DNA of 64,000 nucleotides from Rubrivivax sp. (GCA_021300575.1 JAJTDM010000008.1:1-64000); one strand, 5' to 3'. Counted from the first letter of the stretch, positions 34,719-43,500 are shown. Notes: generated by a model not told the origin, from the sequence alone. A program made the numbers and translations.

Positions 34719-37551
34719 CGGGCGCTACGGGCCGGCCGCGTCGGCGCAGCCGACCCGCCAGCCGGATCAGGTCGTCCACCAAGGTGTAGAGCACCGGGAT
34801 CACGAGCAGGCTCAGGAAGGTGGACGTGATCAGCCCGCCGATCACGACGATGGCCATGGGCGCGCGGAAACTCGGGTCCACGCCCCAGCCCAGGGCGATG
34901 GGCATCATGCCCGCGGCCATGGCGATGGTGGTCATGACGATGGGGCGAGCCCGCTTGCGGCAGGCGTCCAGGACGGCCTCGCGCCGCGCCAGGCCGAGCT
35001 CGCGCTGGGCCAGGATGACGTAGTCCACCAGCAGGATGGAGTTCTTCGTGGCAATGCCCATGAGCATGATCAGGCCGATCATCGAGGGCATGGAGATGGC
35101 GGTGTGCGTGACGAACAGCGCCAGGAACGCCCCCGGCACCGACAACACCAGCGCCCCCAGGATGGTGACGGGCTGGACGAAGTCCTTGAACAGCAGCACC
35201 AGCACCACGTAGATGCACAACACACCCGTCAGCATCGCCAGACCGAAGCTTTGGAACAGTTCCGCCATGGCCTCGGCGTCGCCAATGGTGGTCTGGATGA
35301 CGCCAGGCGGCAGGTTCTTCAAGCTGGGCAGGGCCAGCACCTGCGCCTCCACCTCGCCCAGAGGACGCTGGTTCAGTTCCACCTCGATGTTCACGTTGCG
35401 CTGGCGGTCGTAGCGGTCGATCTGTGCCGGGCCGCTGGACAACTCCAGCGTGGCCACGCTGCCCAGGGGCACCGGGCCGCGGGCACCCGGCACGGGCAGC
35501 TGTCGCAGCAGGTCCAGGTCGGTCCGGGCCTGGGCCGGCAGCCGCACCACCACCGGCACCTGGCGCTGCGCCAGGTTCAGCTTGGCCAGGGCCTGGTCGA
35601 AATCGCCCGACGTGGCCACACGCAAGGTGTCGGCAATCGCAGCCGCCGTGACGCCCAGGTCTGCGGCCCGGGCCGGATCAGGCCGCACCACCAGTTCCGG
35701 GCGCACCAGACTGGAACTGGAGGTGACGTTGCCCAGGCCGGGGATCGTGCGCAGTTCGCGCTCCACCTGCTGGGCGTGCTCGGTGAGCACCCGGCCGTCG
35801 TCACCGGCCAGCACCAGCACGTACTTGTTGCCGGCCGCACCACCCAGGCCGACGCTGATGCGCGCGCCAGGCACGGCCTCCAGCGTCTGGCGCAGCTGCG
35901 CCTCCACATCCTGCTTGGAGACACCGCGGCGCTCCTGTCGCGGCGTGAGGTTGATGGTCAGCACGGCGGTACGCACCTCGGGCACGCCGCTCATCGAGAA
36001 GGGATCGCTGCCCGCGGCACCGCCACCCACGGCGGTGTAGACCAGCCGCACCTGCGGGTGGCGCTGCACCAGCTGGCGCGCCTGCTCAGCCGTCTCGGTG
36101 GTCTGGCGCAGGGTGCTGCCTGGCGGCAGGGTGATGGTCACCTGGGTCTGGCTCAGGTCATCAGGCGGAATGAAGCCGGTGGGCAGCAGCGGCACCAGGG
36201 AGAACGAACCGACGAAGAACACGGCCGTGGCCGCCAGGGTGACCCAGCGCCAACGCAGACACCAGGCCGCCATCCGGGCGTAGGTCGTCAGCCATCGCGG
36301 CTCGGGTTCAGGCTTGCGCGGGGCCTTCATCAGGTAGGCCGCCATCATCGGCGTGAGCATGCGCGCGACCACTAGCGAGAAGAACACCGCAATGGCCGCC
36401 GTCCAGCCGAACTGCACGAAGAACTTGCCCGGCACGCCGCTCATGAAGGCCGTGGGCAGGAACACCGCGATCAGCGTGAACGTGGTGGCGATCACCGCCA
36501 GCCCGATCTCGTCGGCCGCCTCCCTGGCCGCCTGCAACGGCGTCTTGCCCATGCGCAGGTGGCGCATGATGTTCTCGATCTCGACGATGGCGTCATCCAC
36601 CAGGATGCCCACCACCAGCGACAGGCTCAGCAGCGTCACCACGTTGATGGTGAAACCGAAGACGTAGTGCATCAGCGCAAAGGCCGGAATCACGCTCAGC
36701 GGCAAGGCGGTGGCGGCCACCAGCGTGGCCCGCCACGAGCGCAGGAAGGCCCACACCACCAGCACCGCCAACACGGCGCCCTCGTACAACAGCAGCATCG
36801 ATCCGTCAAAGCCCGCCTGCACGGGTTCCACGAAATCGATGGCCTCGGTGATCTGCACTTGAGGGTGGGCCTGGCGCAACTGTTCCAGCGCTGCGCGCAC
36901 GCCGGCGGCCGTCTCCACTTCGCCGGCCTTCAGGGCGCGCACCACCTCGAAGCCGACCACCGGCGCGCCGTTGAGCAAGGCCACACTGCGCGGCTCGGCC
37001 ACGGTGTCGGCCACGGTGGCCACCTGGTCCAGGCGGATGCGACGACCGTCGGCCAGGGGCACGTCCAACCGGGCCAGCTCCTGGGCCGTCTGCACGGTGG
37101 CCACGGTCCGCACCGACTGCTCGGCACCGCCCAGGTCGGCGCGGCCGCCGGCGGCGTCCTGCTGCACCTCGCGCAGGCGGCGCGAGACATCGGCCGCGGT
37201 GACGTTCAGCCGCGACACGGCATCGCGGACGTCATCCACGGCTTCCTGGGTGGGCTTTTCCAGGCGGAACTCCACGGTCACCGTCGCCACGCCGTCCTGC
37301 ACCTTGGTGTAGATGTGCTTGACGCCCTGCAGCGTGGCCATCGAGTTCTCGATCTTGCGGGCCACCTCGGTCTCCAGCTGCGCCGGAGAGGCGCCCGGCA
37401 ACGACGCCGTGACCGTCACCGTGGGCAGATCGATATCGGGGAAGTTCTGGATCTTCATCGCCCGAAAACCCAGCAGGCCTGCCAGGGTGAGCATGATGAA
37501 GAACAACACCGACGGGATAGGGTTCTTGATGCACCAGGCGGACACGTTCAT
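34702..37551 (-). CDS. RND efflux permease, HAE1/AcrB type, with apparent internal deletion
   Basis: 949 residues, whereas relatives are about 1030-1050. N-terminal helix and the start of the porter domain are normal ('FPDIDLPTVTVTASLPGASP'), and the TM4 acidic pair in 'LVVGILVDDAIVEIENIMRH' needed for proton relay is intact, as is the C-terminal half. After 'TQEAVDDVRDAVSRL' (residue 115) the chain jumps straight to 'NVTAADVSRRLREVQQDAAG', sequence that normally lies about 85 residues later. This removes the rest of PN1 and the start of PN2. The frame is kept. Nineteen bases after the adaptor gene. Function as a pump is doubtful unless the join is an assembly error. Confidence 0.9.
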   Translation of the reverse strand: MNVSAWCIKNPIPSVLFFIMLTLAGLLGFRAMKIQNFPDIDLPTVTVTASLPGASPAQLETEVARKIENSMATLQGVKHIYTKVQDGVATVTVEFRLEKPTQEAVDDVRDAVSRLNVTAADVSRRLREVQQDAAGGRADLGGAEQSVRTVATVQTAQELARLDVPLADGRRIRLDQVATVADTVAEPRSVALLNGAPVVGFEVVRALKAGEVETAAGVRAALEQLRQAHPQVQITEAIDFVEPVQAGFDGSMLLLYEGAVLAVLVVWAFLRSWRATLVAATALPLSVIPAFALMHYVFGFTINVVTLLSLSLVVGILVDDAIVEIENIMRHLRMGKTPLQAAREAADEIGLAVIATTFTLIAVFLPTAFMSGVPGKFFVQFGWTAAIAVFFSLVVARMLTPMMAAYLMKAPRKPEPEPRWLTTYARMAAWCLRWRWVTLAATAVFFVGSFSLVPLLPTGFIPPDDLSQTQVTITLPPGSTLRQTTETAEQARQLVQRHPQVRLVYTAVGGGAAGSDPFSMSGVPEVRTAVLTINLTPRQERRGVSKQDVEAQLRQTLEAVPGARISVGLGGAAGNKYVLVLAGDDGRVLTEHAQQVERELRTIPGLGNVTSSSSLVRPELVVRPDPARAADLGVTAAAIADTLRVATSGDFDQALAKLNLAQRQVPVVVRLPAQARTDLDLLRQLPVPGARGPVPLGSVATLELSSGPAQIDRYDRQRNVNIEVELNQRPLGEVEAQVLALPSLKNLPPGVIQTTIGDAEAMAELFQSFGLAMLTGVLCIYVVLVLLFKDFVQPVTILGALVLSVPGAFLALFVTHTAISMPSMIGLIMLMGIATKNSILLVDYVILAQRELGLARREAVLDACRKRARPIVMTTIAMAAGMMPIALGWGVDPSFRAPMAIVVIGGLITSTFLSLLVIPVLYTLVDDLIRLAGRLRRRGRPVAPVTPAA

Positions 37552-37570
37552 GGCAGGTCTCCGGTGCAGG

Positions 37571-38710
37571 TCACTTCAGCGCGGCCGACTTGACGACCGG
37601 GGCCGCCTCGACCACGCGCACGGTGTCGCCGTCGGCCAGGAGCCCGCCGCCGCTGGCCACCACGCGGGCCTTCTCGTCCAGGCCCTGAAGGATCTCGACC
37701 CGGTCGCCGCTGCGGCGGCCCGTGGCCACCTTGCCCTGCGCCACACGGCCGTCGGCACCGACGGTGAAGACGTAGCTGAAGCCGTCGCGCAGCAGCACCG
37801 CGCTCTGCGGCAAGGTCAGCGCAGTGCTGCTGCCGGTGGCGAACTCGCCGCGGGCGAACATGCCGGCCTTCAGGCGCCCGCCGGTGTCGGGCAGGTCCAC
37901 ATAGACCAGCGCGTTGCGCGTGGCCGCGTCCACCGTCGGCGCCACCTGGCGCACCGTGCCGGTGACAGGCGCACCGCTGGCGTCGACCTTGACTTTCTGG
38001 CCGCGTCGGATCTGTGTCAGCTCGGCGGCAGCGACCTCGCCACGCCATTCCAGCCGGCCCTGGCGGATCAGGCGGAAGAGCTCGCTGCCCGCCGGCACCA
38101 CAGCGCCCAAGGTGGCGCTGCGCGCGCTGATGACGCCGCTGTCGGGCGCCAGAACCTCGGCATGCAGCAGGCGCAGTTGCTGCACCTGCTGCGCGGCCTT
38201 GACAGCCTCCAGCCGCGCCTGCGCGGTGCGTTCGGCGGTGAGCAGTTGCGCCACCTGCTGCGCGCTGAGTGCACCGCTGGGCTGCAGGTCACGCGCGCGT
38301 TGCGCATTGGCGGCGGCCTCTGCGAGGTGGGCCTCGGCCTCGGCCACGGTGGCGCGGCTTTGCGCGAGATCGGCTTGGGTCATGGCGCTGTCAAAACGTG
38401 CCAGCACCTGACCCTTGCGCACCACATCGCCCACGTTCACCAGCACGTCGGCAAGGCGCATGCCGTTCGCCTCCGCACCGACGATGGCCTCCTGCCAGGC
38501 AGCAATGTTGCCGTTGGCCGCCACCGCCGTGGCCACGGTGGCACGCAGCGGTGTCGCCGCGGTCACGGTAAGCGCGGGGCGCGGCGCGGCGGCGGCCGGG
38601 GCCTTGCGGTCCTGCGCATGCACCAGCAGCGCGGTAGCGCCACCGGCGGCCAGCAACAGCGCGGCCGCAGCCAGCACCAGGGGTTTTTTCGGCAAGCTTG
38701 GGAAGTTCAT
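37571..38710 (-). CDS. RND efflux periplasmic adaptor (membrane fusion protein)
   Basis: 379 residues: N-terminal signal/anchor ('PLVLAAAALLLAAGGATALL'), a lipoyl-like half at 'AEANGMRLADVLVNVGDVVR', a coiled-coil hairpin rich in Ala/Glu/Gln (about 115-190), the second lipoyl half near 'VLAPDSGVISARSATLGAVV', and a beta-barrel with 'VDLPDTGGRLKAGMFARGEF'. Links inner-membrane pump and outer-membrane channel. Start overlaps the stop of the outer-membrane factor gene (ATGA). Confidence 0.92.
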   Translation of the reverse strand: MNFPSLPKKPLVLAAAALLLAAGGATALLVHAQDRKAPAAAAPRPALTVTAATPLRATVATAVAANGNIAAWQEAIVGAEANGMRLADVLVNVGDVVRKGQVLARFDSAMTQADLAQSRATVAEAEAHLAEAAANAQRARDLQPSGALSAQQVAQLLTAERTAQARLEAVKAAQQVQQLRLLHAEVLAPDSGVISARSATLGAVVPAGSELFRLIRQGRLEWRGEVAAAELTQIRRGQKVKVDASGAPVTGTVRQVAPTVDAATRNALVYVDLPDTGGRLKAGMFARGEFATGSSTALTLPQSAVLLRDGFSYVFTVGADGRVAQGKVATGRRSGDRVEILQGLDEKARVVASGGGLLADGDTVRVVEAAPVVKSAALK

Positions 38711-40158
38711 GGGCGGGCGCTCGGGGTCGGGGGGTTCTGGTTCAGGGCGGCGGGCACGGGCTCGGTCGGGGTCCAGCCGCCGCCCAGGCTGCGGTAGAGG
38801 GCGATCCAGGCTGCGGCGCGCTCACGCTGCAGCTCGATGACGGCGCCGCGCGCCAGCAGGGCGTTGCGGCGCGCGGCCTCCAGGTCCAGCAGGCTGGCCA
38901 GTCCGCTGCGCTGGCGCGCCGCGGTGGCGGTGAGCGAGGCCTCGAAGTCGGTCGCAGCGGCCGTCACATCCAGCTCGCGCGCCGCCGTCGAGTCCAGGGC
39001 CACGAGCGCAGTCTCCACCTCGCGCAGGGCGCGGCGCACGCTGCCCTTCAGCTGGGCCACGGCCTCGCTGTAGGCGGCCTCCTGGGCGGCGGTGGCGGCG
39101 CGACGACTGCCGCCATCGAAGAGCGGCAGGCTCAGCTGCAGCGGGCCGATGCTCCAGATGCCGCCGCTGGTGCTGACGCCGGCGCTGCGCAGGCCGGACA
39201 GCTGCAGCCAGCCGGCGAAGCTCAGGCGCGGCCGCTCTTCGGCGCGGGCGGTGGCCACGTCGGCGGCGGCGGCCTCCACGGCGGCGCTCGCGGCGGCGAG
39301 GTCGGGACGCTGTTGCAGCAACTGCGCCGGCAGCGCCACGGTGGTCAGGCCTGCGGCCTGCGGCAGTCGCGTCGTGGCGACAGCCAGCTGCTGGCGCAGG
39401 GCGGGTTCGGGACGGTCTGTGAGTTCCACCAGGGCCTTGATGAGCGTGTCGCACTGGGCCTGCTGAACGCGTACCTGGCTGCGCGCCTGGGCCGCACCCG
39501 CGCGGGCGAGCGCCGCGTCTGCCGGGGCCGTGAAGCCGGCGGCAGCGGACTGGTCCGTAAGGCGGGCCGTGGTCTCGCGTGAGGCGGCGTCGGCCTGCGC
39601 CTGCTGCAGCTGCGCCTCGCAGCCGCGCAGGCTGACGTAGGCCGTGGCCACGTCCGCGGCCAGCGAGACACGCGCCTCGTGCCAGCCGGCCTCGGCGCCG
39701 CGCAGGCGCTGGGCACTGGCGCGCTGGCCGGCGGCCACGCCGCCGAAGAGATCGATCTCCCAGGCAGCCTGCACACCCAGGGCGCCGTTGCTGGCGGCGG
39801 GGGCCTCAGGCACGCTGCGCGCACGCTGCGCCGCGGCCACGCCGTCCAGGCGGGGCCGCGCCATGGCGTCGCTGGCGACGAGCGTGGCACGGGCGCGCTC
39901 GATGCGCGCGCGTGCCGAAGCCAGGCTGGGGCTGGCAGCCTGCGCGGCGTCGATCAACCCTGGCAGCAGCGGATCGTCGAATCCGCGCCACCAACCGGCC
40001 AGCTCGGCTGTGCGGCCGCCATGCGGCAAGGGCGCCTGCCAGGCACCGGTGTCGGAGGCCACGGGTACGGCCAGGGCCGGGGGGACGGGGACGGCGGTGC
40101 TGGCGCAGCCGGCCAGGGTGGCCGCGGCCAGCAGCGTGGGCAGTAAGAGGCGGTTCAA
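38707..40158 (-). CDS. Outer-membrane efflux lipoprotein (NodT/OprM family)
   Basis: 483 residues. Signal peptide with lipobox 'LAGC' (Cys18) at 'LLAAATLAGCASTAV'. Two OEP repeats form the trimeric channel; family patterns include 'AAWEIDLFGGVAAGQRASAQ' and 'LPAQLLQQRPDLAAASAAVE'. Third component of the tripartite pump. Overlaps tetR stop at its start (ATGA) and the adaptor start at its end. Confidence 0.92.
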   Translation of the reverse strand: MNRLLLPTLLAAATLAGCASTAVPVPPALAVPVASDTGAWQAPLPHGGRTAELAGWWRGFDDPLLPGLIDAAQAASPSLASARARIERARATLVASDAMARPRLDGVAAAQRARSVPEAPAASNGALGVQAAWEIDLFGGVAAGQRASAQRLRGAEAGWHEARVSLAADVATAYVSLRGCEAQLQQAQADAASRETTARLTDQSAAAGFTAPADAALARAGAAQARSQVRVQQAQCDTLIKALVELTDRPEPALRQQLAVATTRLPQAAGLTTVALPAQLLQQRPDLAAASAAVEAAAADVATARAEERPRLSFAGWLQLSGLRSAGVSTSGGIWSIGPLQLSLPLFDGGSRRAATAAQEAAYSEAVAQLKGSVRRALREVETALVALDSTAARELDVTAAATDFEASLTATAARQRSGLASLLDLEAARRNALLARGAVIELQRERAAAWIALYRSLGGGWTPTEPVPAALNQNPPTPSARP

Positions 40159-40844
40159 AGGGTGCTCCCAGGCGGCGTGTCGGGCAGCGGCCGGCCGCGG
40201 CGCCGGGCCTCGGCCTGCACCATGGCCAGTGCAGCACGCAGCAAGGTGCCGTGCCAGTGGTCGACGGCGCCGGGCCCGGTGTTCACGCCGGGCGCGATGG
40301 CCTCGTTGATGTCCAGCCCCACGTGCAACTGCACGCCCAGGCCCTCGATGCAGATCGCCAGCCGCTGCAGTTCGTCGTCGACGCCCTCCAGGCCCAAGTG
40401 GCGCACCAGCAGCGCCAGAAGCGCGTCATGCAGCGGCTGAATGCTGCGCGCCAGGCCGTTCTCGATGAGGCCGGTGCTCTCGAGCATCTCACGCAGGTGC
40501 AGTTTGGTGCACAAGTGGGCGTCCTCGCCCTGTCGCAGGGGCTCCAGAAACCCGGCGTAGAAGCCGGCCAGGGCCTGCTCCAGCGGTAGCGAAGGGTCGG
40601 TGAAGCGCGCCAGGTCCTCGGTGGGGTCCATCGGCTCCAGTAAGGCAGCGCGGTACAGGCCGGGCTTGTCGCCGAAGTAGTAGCTGATGGCCGCCACGTT
40701 GACCTGGGCCACCTCGGCGAGTTCGCGGGTGGAGGTCTTGGCGTAGCCCTGGTGGGCGAACAGGCGGATGGCGGCCTGCAGCAAGCGGGCACGGGCGTCG
40801 CCGGTCTCGGCAGGGGGTCGGGAAGGGTCGGCAGGCAGATTCAC
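40155..40844 (-). CDS. TetR-family repressor (CecR/DUF1956 C-terminal type)
   Basis: 229 residues. N-terminal helix-turn-helix at about 18-64: 'LLQAAIRLFAHQGYAKTSTR' then 'ELAEVAQVNVAAISYYFGDK'. The C-terminal ligand domain resembles CecR/YbiH ('CTKLHLREMLESTGLIENGL'). First gene of the tetR-OMF-adaptor-permease operon, all coupled by 4-bp overlaps or a 19-bp gap. A twin palindrome begins 20 bp upstream of its start and is the probable autoregulatory operator. Confidence 0.92.
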   Translation of the reverse strand: MNLPADPSRPPAETGDARARLLQAAIRLFAHQGYAKTSTRELAEVAQVNVAAISYYFGDKPGLYRAALLEPMDPTEDLARFTDPSLPLEQALAGFYAGFLEPLRQGEDAHLCTKLHLREMLESTGLIENGLARSIQPLHDALLALLVRHLGLEGVDDELQRLAICIEGLGVQLHVGLDINEAIAPGVNTGPGAVDHWHGTLLRAALAMVQAEARRRGRPLPDTPPGSTL

Positions 40845-40863
40845 GCTGCAGACTGTAAGGATT

Positions 40864-40898
40864 AAATCAAACGTTTGCTTGAATCAAACGTTTGATTC
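40864..40898. promoter_or_regulatory. Twin palindromic operator for the TetR regulator
   Basis: GAATCAAAC-GTTTGATTC (40881-40898) is a perfect 18-bp palindrome. A second, slightly degenerate copy (AATCAAAC-GTTTGCTT, 40865-40880) lies in tandem, so the core TCAAACGTTTG recurs at 40867 and 40884 with a 17-bp offset. The pair sits 20-54 bp before the regulator's ATG and is AT-rich against a GC-rich background, as expected of a promoter-operator. Repressor identity is inferred from position. Confidence 0.85.
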
Positions 40899-41020
40899 CG
40901 ACCTGGCGTCAGGGGTATCCCTGGGGCAGTCCGGGAACAACTCGGCGCACCACGCCAGCCCGCCCCTTTGCGCGGTCGCAGTCCCGCATGCCGAGGCGCT
41001 GCTGCGGGAATGCGATGCTC

Positions 41021-41060
41021 GGGTTTGGAGGGATCTGGAGCGGTCTGGAGCGGTCCGGAG
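41021..41060. repeat. 10-bp tandem repeat next to the truncated PilL-like gene
   Basis: Four degenerate copies of CGGTCTGGAG (GGGTTTGGAG, GGATCTGGAG, CGGTCTGGAG, CGGTCCGGAG). They abut a hairpin CCGGAGC-N8-GCTCCGG (41055-41076) that spans the stop codon of the PilL-like frame. The 120 bp between this and the TetR operator hold no gene. Confidence 0.75.
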
Positions 41061-41064
41061 CCGT

Positions 41065-43233
41065 TCAGCGCTCCGGATCGCGCGGCCGGTCCAGCAGGGA
41101 ACGGATCAGACCTTCTGCCGCGGCAAGTCGGTCGGTGGCCTCCGACCAGGCACGGTTGAAGTGCTCATCCGCAACCGCCAGATCGGACGCCGAAGCGGCC
41201 TGCGAAGGCCGTGCCTGCGCCAGGCGGTCCAGCGCCGAGGAGAGTTCGGTCTGCAGACTGGCCAGATCGTGGAGGGATTGCAGTTCGTCCTCTTCCGACC
41301 GGGGCTGCGCACCAGACCCGGCACCACGATGTCCCGCGGCAGAGGATGGCAAGCGGTCGGCCAGGCATTCGGCCAGGCGCTGGACACAGACCGCTGAGGG
41401 CTCGGTGAGGAAACCCGCGGCGAACTGGTGCAACACGCGGCGCATCTCCTCGACGGCCGCGGTGAGGTTCAGTGCCGCCCAGGCGGGGTCGGCAGCCACG
41501 GCGGCCGGGCCGGACCCTGCGCCGCAGGCGCGCAACACCCGCACCAATTGATGGGCCAGAGCCGCCAGGGCCTCATGGCCCACCCGGTCCGCCCCCTGGG
41601 CCAGGGCGAAGGCCTGGACGGCGGCCTCAGCGGGCACCGGCAGTTTGGGAACGTCGGCCCATTCGGCCAGCACCATGGACAGCCGGCGTGAAGCCTCATC
41701 GGCATCGTTCAGAAACGCATTGAAGACCTGGATTTCCAGGCGCAGCGCTCCGATGACCTTGATCTCATCGTCCGGCGTCACCACCCGGTCGGCGTTGGCC
41801 GCCAGCCCCCAACCGGCCAGGTCCAGGTCGGCTGCGGAGGGCAGGCCGGGCACCGCCTCGGCGAGGCTGCGTTGCGCGGAAGTCCGCGTGGCCGGCAGCA
41901 GCGATGGTTCGACAGTGAACTCGGGCGGGAGTACAAGCTCGGGGACGGGCGCTTCGTCTTCGACCTGGTGCTCAACCTCGAACGCGCCCGCGCCCACGAC
42001 CGCCGCTTGATTGTCCCGGGCGTCCTGTGGTGCGTTGCCATCATCAACGCCTCGCACCGTCGCGGAAGAATCGACCGTTTCGCCCGTTTCGCCCGTTTCG
42101 CCCGTTTCGCCCAGGAGCACGTCCGCCTGGACGGGTGCCGCGGCGTTGTCTGGTGCCGCGTCAGCCGGCGGGGGATGCATGGCCACGCCGCAGGCCCCAG
42201 CCACTCGCAGCAGCCGGGGCCCTGCGGCCCGACTCTGGGCCTGACCCGCTGCCGCCAGGGCACAGTGACACCGATACAACAGTTCGTGTCCAAGCTGGCG
42301 GGCGGATTCCTGCGCCCTTGCCTGCTTCAACGACTGGGCCTGGGCACCTTCGTCGGACCGCCCTGGCTCCCACGCCGGTGTCGGCGACTCGGCTGCCACC
42401 AGCGTCGCACGGGCCAGGGACAACAGACGCGGCCCCATGCGCTTGAGGTAGACGTCGGACGGCAGCAGTTCATCGGCCTGGGCTTCGTAGACCGCGCCGG
42501 CCAGTTTCCACAGGTCCGCCTGTGCCGCGGCGGCGCCCTCCCCCAGTCCGGTGCACAGGTCGCTCATGGCGCGGAACGCATCCGGGCCGGGCTGCTTCAG
42601 GGTCTTGAGCAACGCCTCTTCCAACGCCAGGCGGGCCTCTTCGTCCAGGCCACGCGGCACTGCAAAGGGGTCAGAGGGCAGATCCAGCAACGGGTGGCGC
42701 CCGGGCCACAGGTCGGCAGGGTTCGCGCGGTCAAAGCCCGCCAACTGCTGGACCGCCTGATAGGGCGGGAACAGTTCGGCCACCAGAGCCAGCTCGTCCC
42801 CCACGGGGCGATCGGCCTGCCGCAGCACCGCCAGCAGGGCCTGCTCGATGACGCGGTGCGCCTCGGGTGTGTGGCGCGCGTGGGCTGGCTGCAAACTGGG
42901 AAGCGCCTGTTCACAGCCCTGCACCAGCAAGGCCAGCGGCGCACGGCCACAAGCCACCAACGCCTGCGCGCCCATCCGCAGGGCAGCTTCGATAGCGTCG
43001 TGTGCCGAGGGCGGCGCCGACCCAGATGAGGTCGGGGAACTGCTGGGCGTGACGTCAGCAGGGGCGTCAGCGTCAGCGGCGCTCAGTCGGGGGCCAGGCG
43101 AGTTGTCCTCCGCCAGGCAAGGACCGGCGGCCGACGTCGATGCCTCGTGATCACGCAACAACTCCAGGGCGTCCTGGAGCCGGGCCAGCACCTCGGAAAA
43201 TGGTTCGGGAAAATCAGCGGGCACGGGCGCCAT
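41065..43233 (-). CDS. Truncated PilL/ChpA-like protein (N-terminal region only)
   Basis: 722 residues. Segments match the N-terminal, pseudo-Hpt part of betaproteobacterial PilL/ChpA hybrid kinases: 'AELFPPYQAVQQLAGFDRAN' + 'PADLWP' (about 170-195), 'DDEIKVIGALRLEIQVFNAF' + 'LNDADEASRRL' and 'VEEMRRVLHQFAAGFLTEPS'. The usual protein is close to 2000 residues, with true Hpt, CheA kinase and receiver domains; all of these are missing and the frame ends in unrelated sequence. pilG, pilI and pilJ, usually between rubredoxin and pilL in this order, are also absent. Whether the product still has a role is unknown. It could be a degrading remnant. Confidence 0.65.
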   Translation of the reverse strand: MAPVPADFPEPFSEVLARLQDALELLRDHEASTSAAGPCLAEDNSPGPRLSAADADAPADVTPSSSPTSSGSAPPSAHDAIEAALRMGAQALVACGRAPLALLVQGCEQALPSLQPAHARHTPEAHRVIEQALLAVLRQADRPVGDELALVAELFPPYQAVQQLAGFDRANPADLWPGRHPLLDLPSDPFAVPRGLDEEARLALEEALLKTLKQPGPDAFRAMSDLCTGLGEGAAAAQADLWKLAGAVYEAQADELLPSDVYLKRMGPRLLSLARATLVAAESPTPAWEPGRSDEGAQAQSLKQARAQESARQLGHELLYRCHCALAAAGQAQSRAAGPRLLRVAGACGVAMHPPPADAAPDNAAAPVQADVLLGETGETGETGETVDSSATVRGVDDGNAPQDARDNQAAVVGAGAFEVEHQVEDEAPVPELVLPPEFTVEPSLLPATRTSAQRSLAEAVPGLPSAADLDLAGWGLAANADRVVTPDDEIKVIGALRLEIQVFNAFLNDADEASRRLSMVLAEWADVPKLPVPAEAAVQAFALAQGADRVGHEALAALAHQLVRVLRACGAGSGPAAVAADPAWAALNLTAAVEEMRRVLHQFAAGFLTEPSAVCVQRLAECLADRLPSSAAGHRGAGSGAQPRSEEDELQSLHDLASLQTELSSALDRLAQARPSQAASASDLAVADEHFNRAWSEATDRLAAAEGLIRSLLDRPRDPER
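42077..42112. repeat. 9-bp perfect tandem repeat (GTTTCGCCC x4)
   Basis: Four identical units in frame with the PilL-like gene; on the coding (minus) strand they give Gly-Glu-Thr repeated four times in a linker region. Short perfect units such as this are prone to copy-number change. Confidence 0.9.
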
Positions 43234-43278
43234 GCGGCAGGTCCCGAACGCTGTGCAGCGCCAGCAGGAATGCCGGCG

Positions 43279-43452
43279 TCAGATCTGCACCATCTCGAAG
43301 TCTTCCTTGCGGGCTCCGCACTCGGGGCAGGTCCAGTTCATGGGCACGTCAGCCCACGCCGTACCAGGAGCGATGCCGTGCTCCGGGTCACCGGCGGCCT
43401 CGTCGTAAATCCAGCCGCAAATCAGACACATCCAGGTACAGGGTTGGCTCAC
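43279..43452 (-). CDS. Rubredoxin
   Basis: 57 residues from GTG 43452, a small gene easily missed. The two iron-binding knuckles are C-x2-C-G as 'MCLICGWIYDEAAGDPEHG' and 'NWTCPECGARKEDFEMVQI'. One-electron carrier in the cytoplasm. No upstream ATG is in frame. In Burkholderiales it usually stands between thiD/hemL and the pilGIJL cluster; here the truncated PilL-like gene follows after 45 bp. Confidence 0.95.
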   Translation of the reverse strand: MSQPCTWMCLICGWIYDEAAGDPEHGIAPGTAWADVPMNWTCPECGARKEDFEMVQI

Positions 43453-43465
43453 GATGGCTTCACAA

Positions 43466-43500
43466 GGTGGTCACTACAATGGTTGAAGATTGTAGCCACC
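43466..43500. promoter_or_regulatory. Inverted repeat in the rubredoxin-thiD divergent region
   Basis: GGTGG-TCA-CTACAAT-N8-ATTGTAG-CCACC. The 7-bp arms are perfect and GGTGG/CCACC extend them with a 3-base bulge. Each arm contains TACAAT on one strand, which could be a -10 for divergent promoters. No -35 match was seen, so this is a candidate only. No TPP riboswitch (THI box) is present before thiD. Confidence 0.45.
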
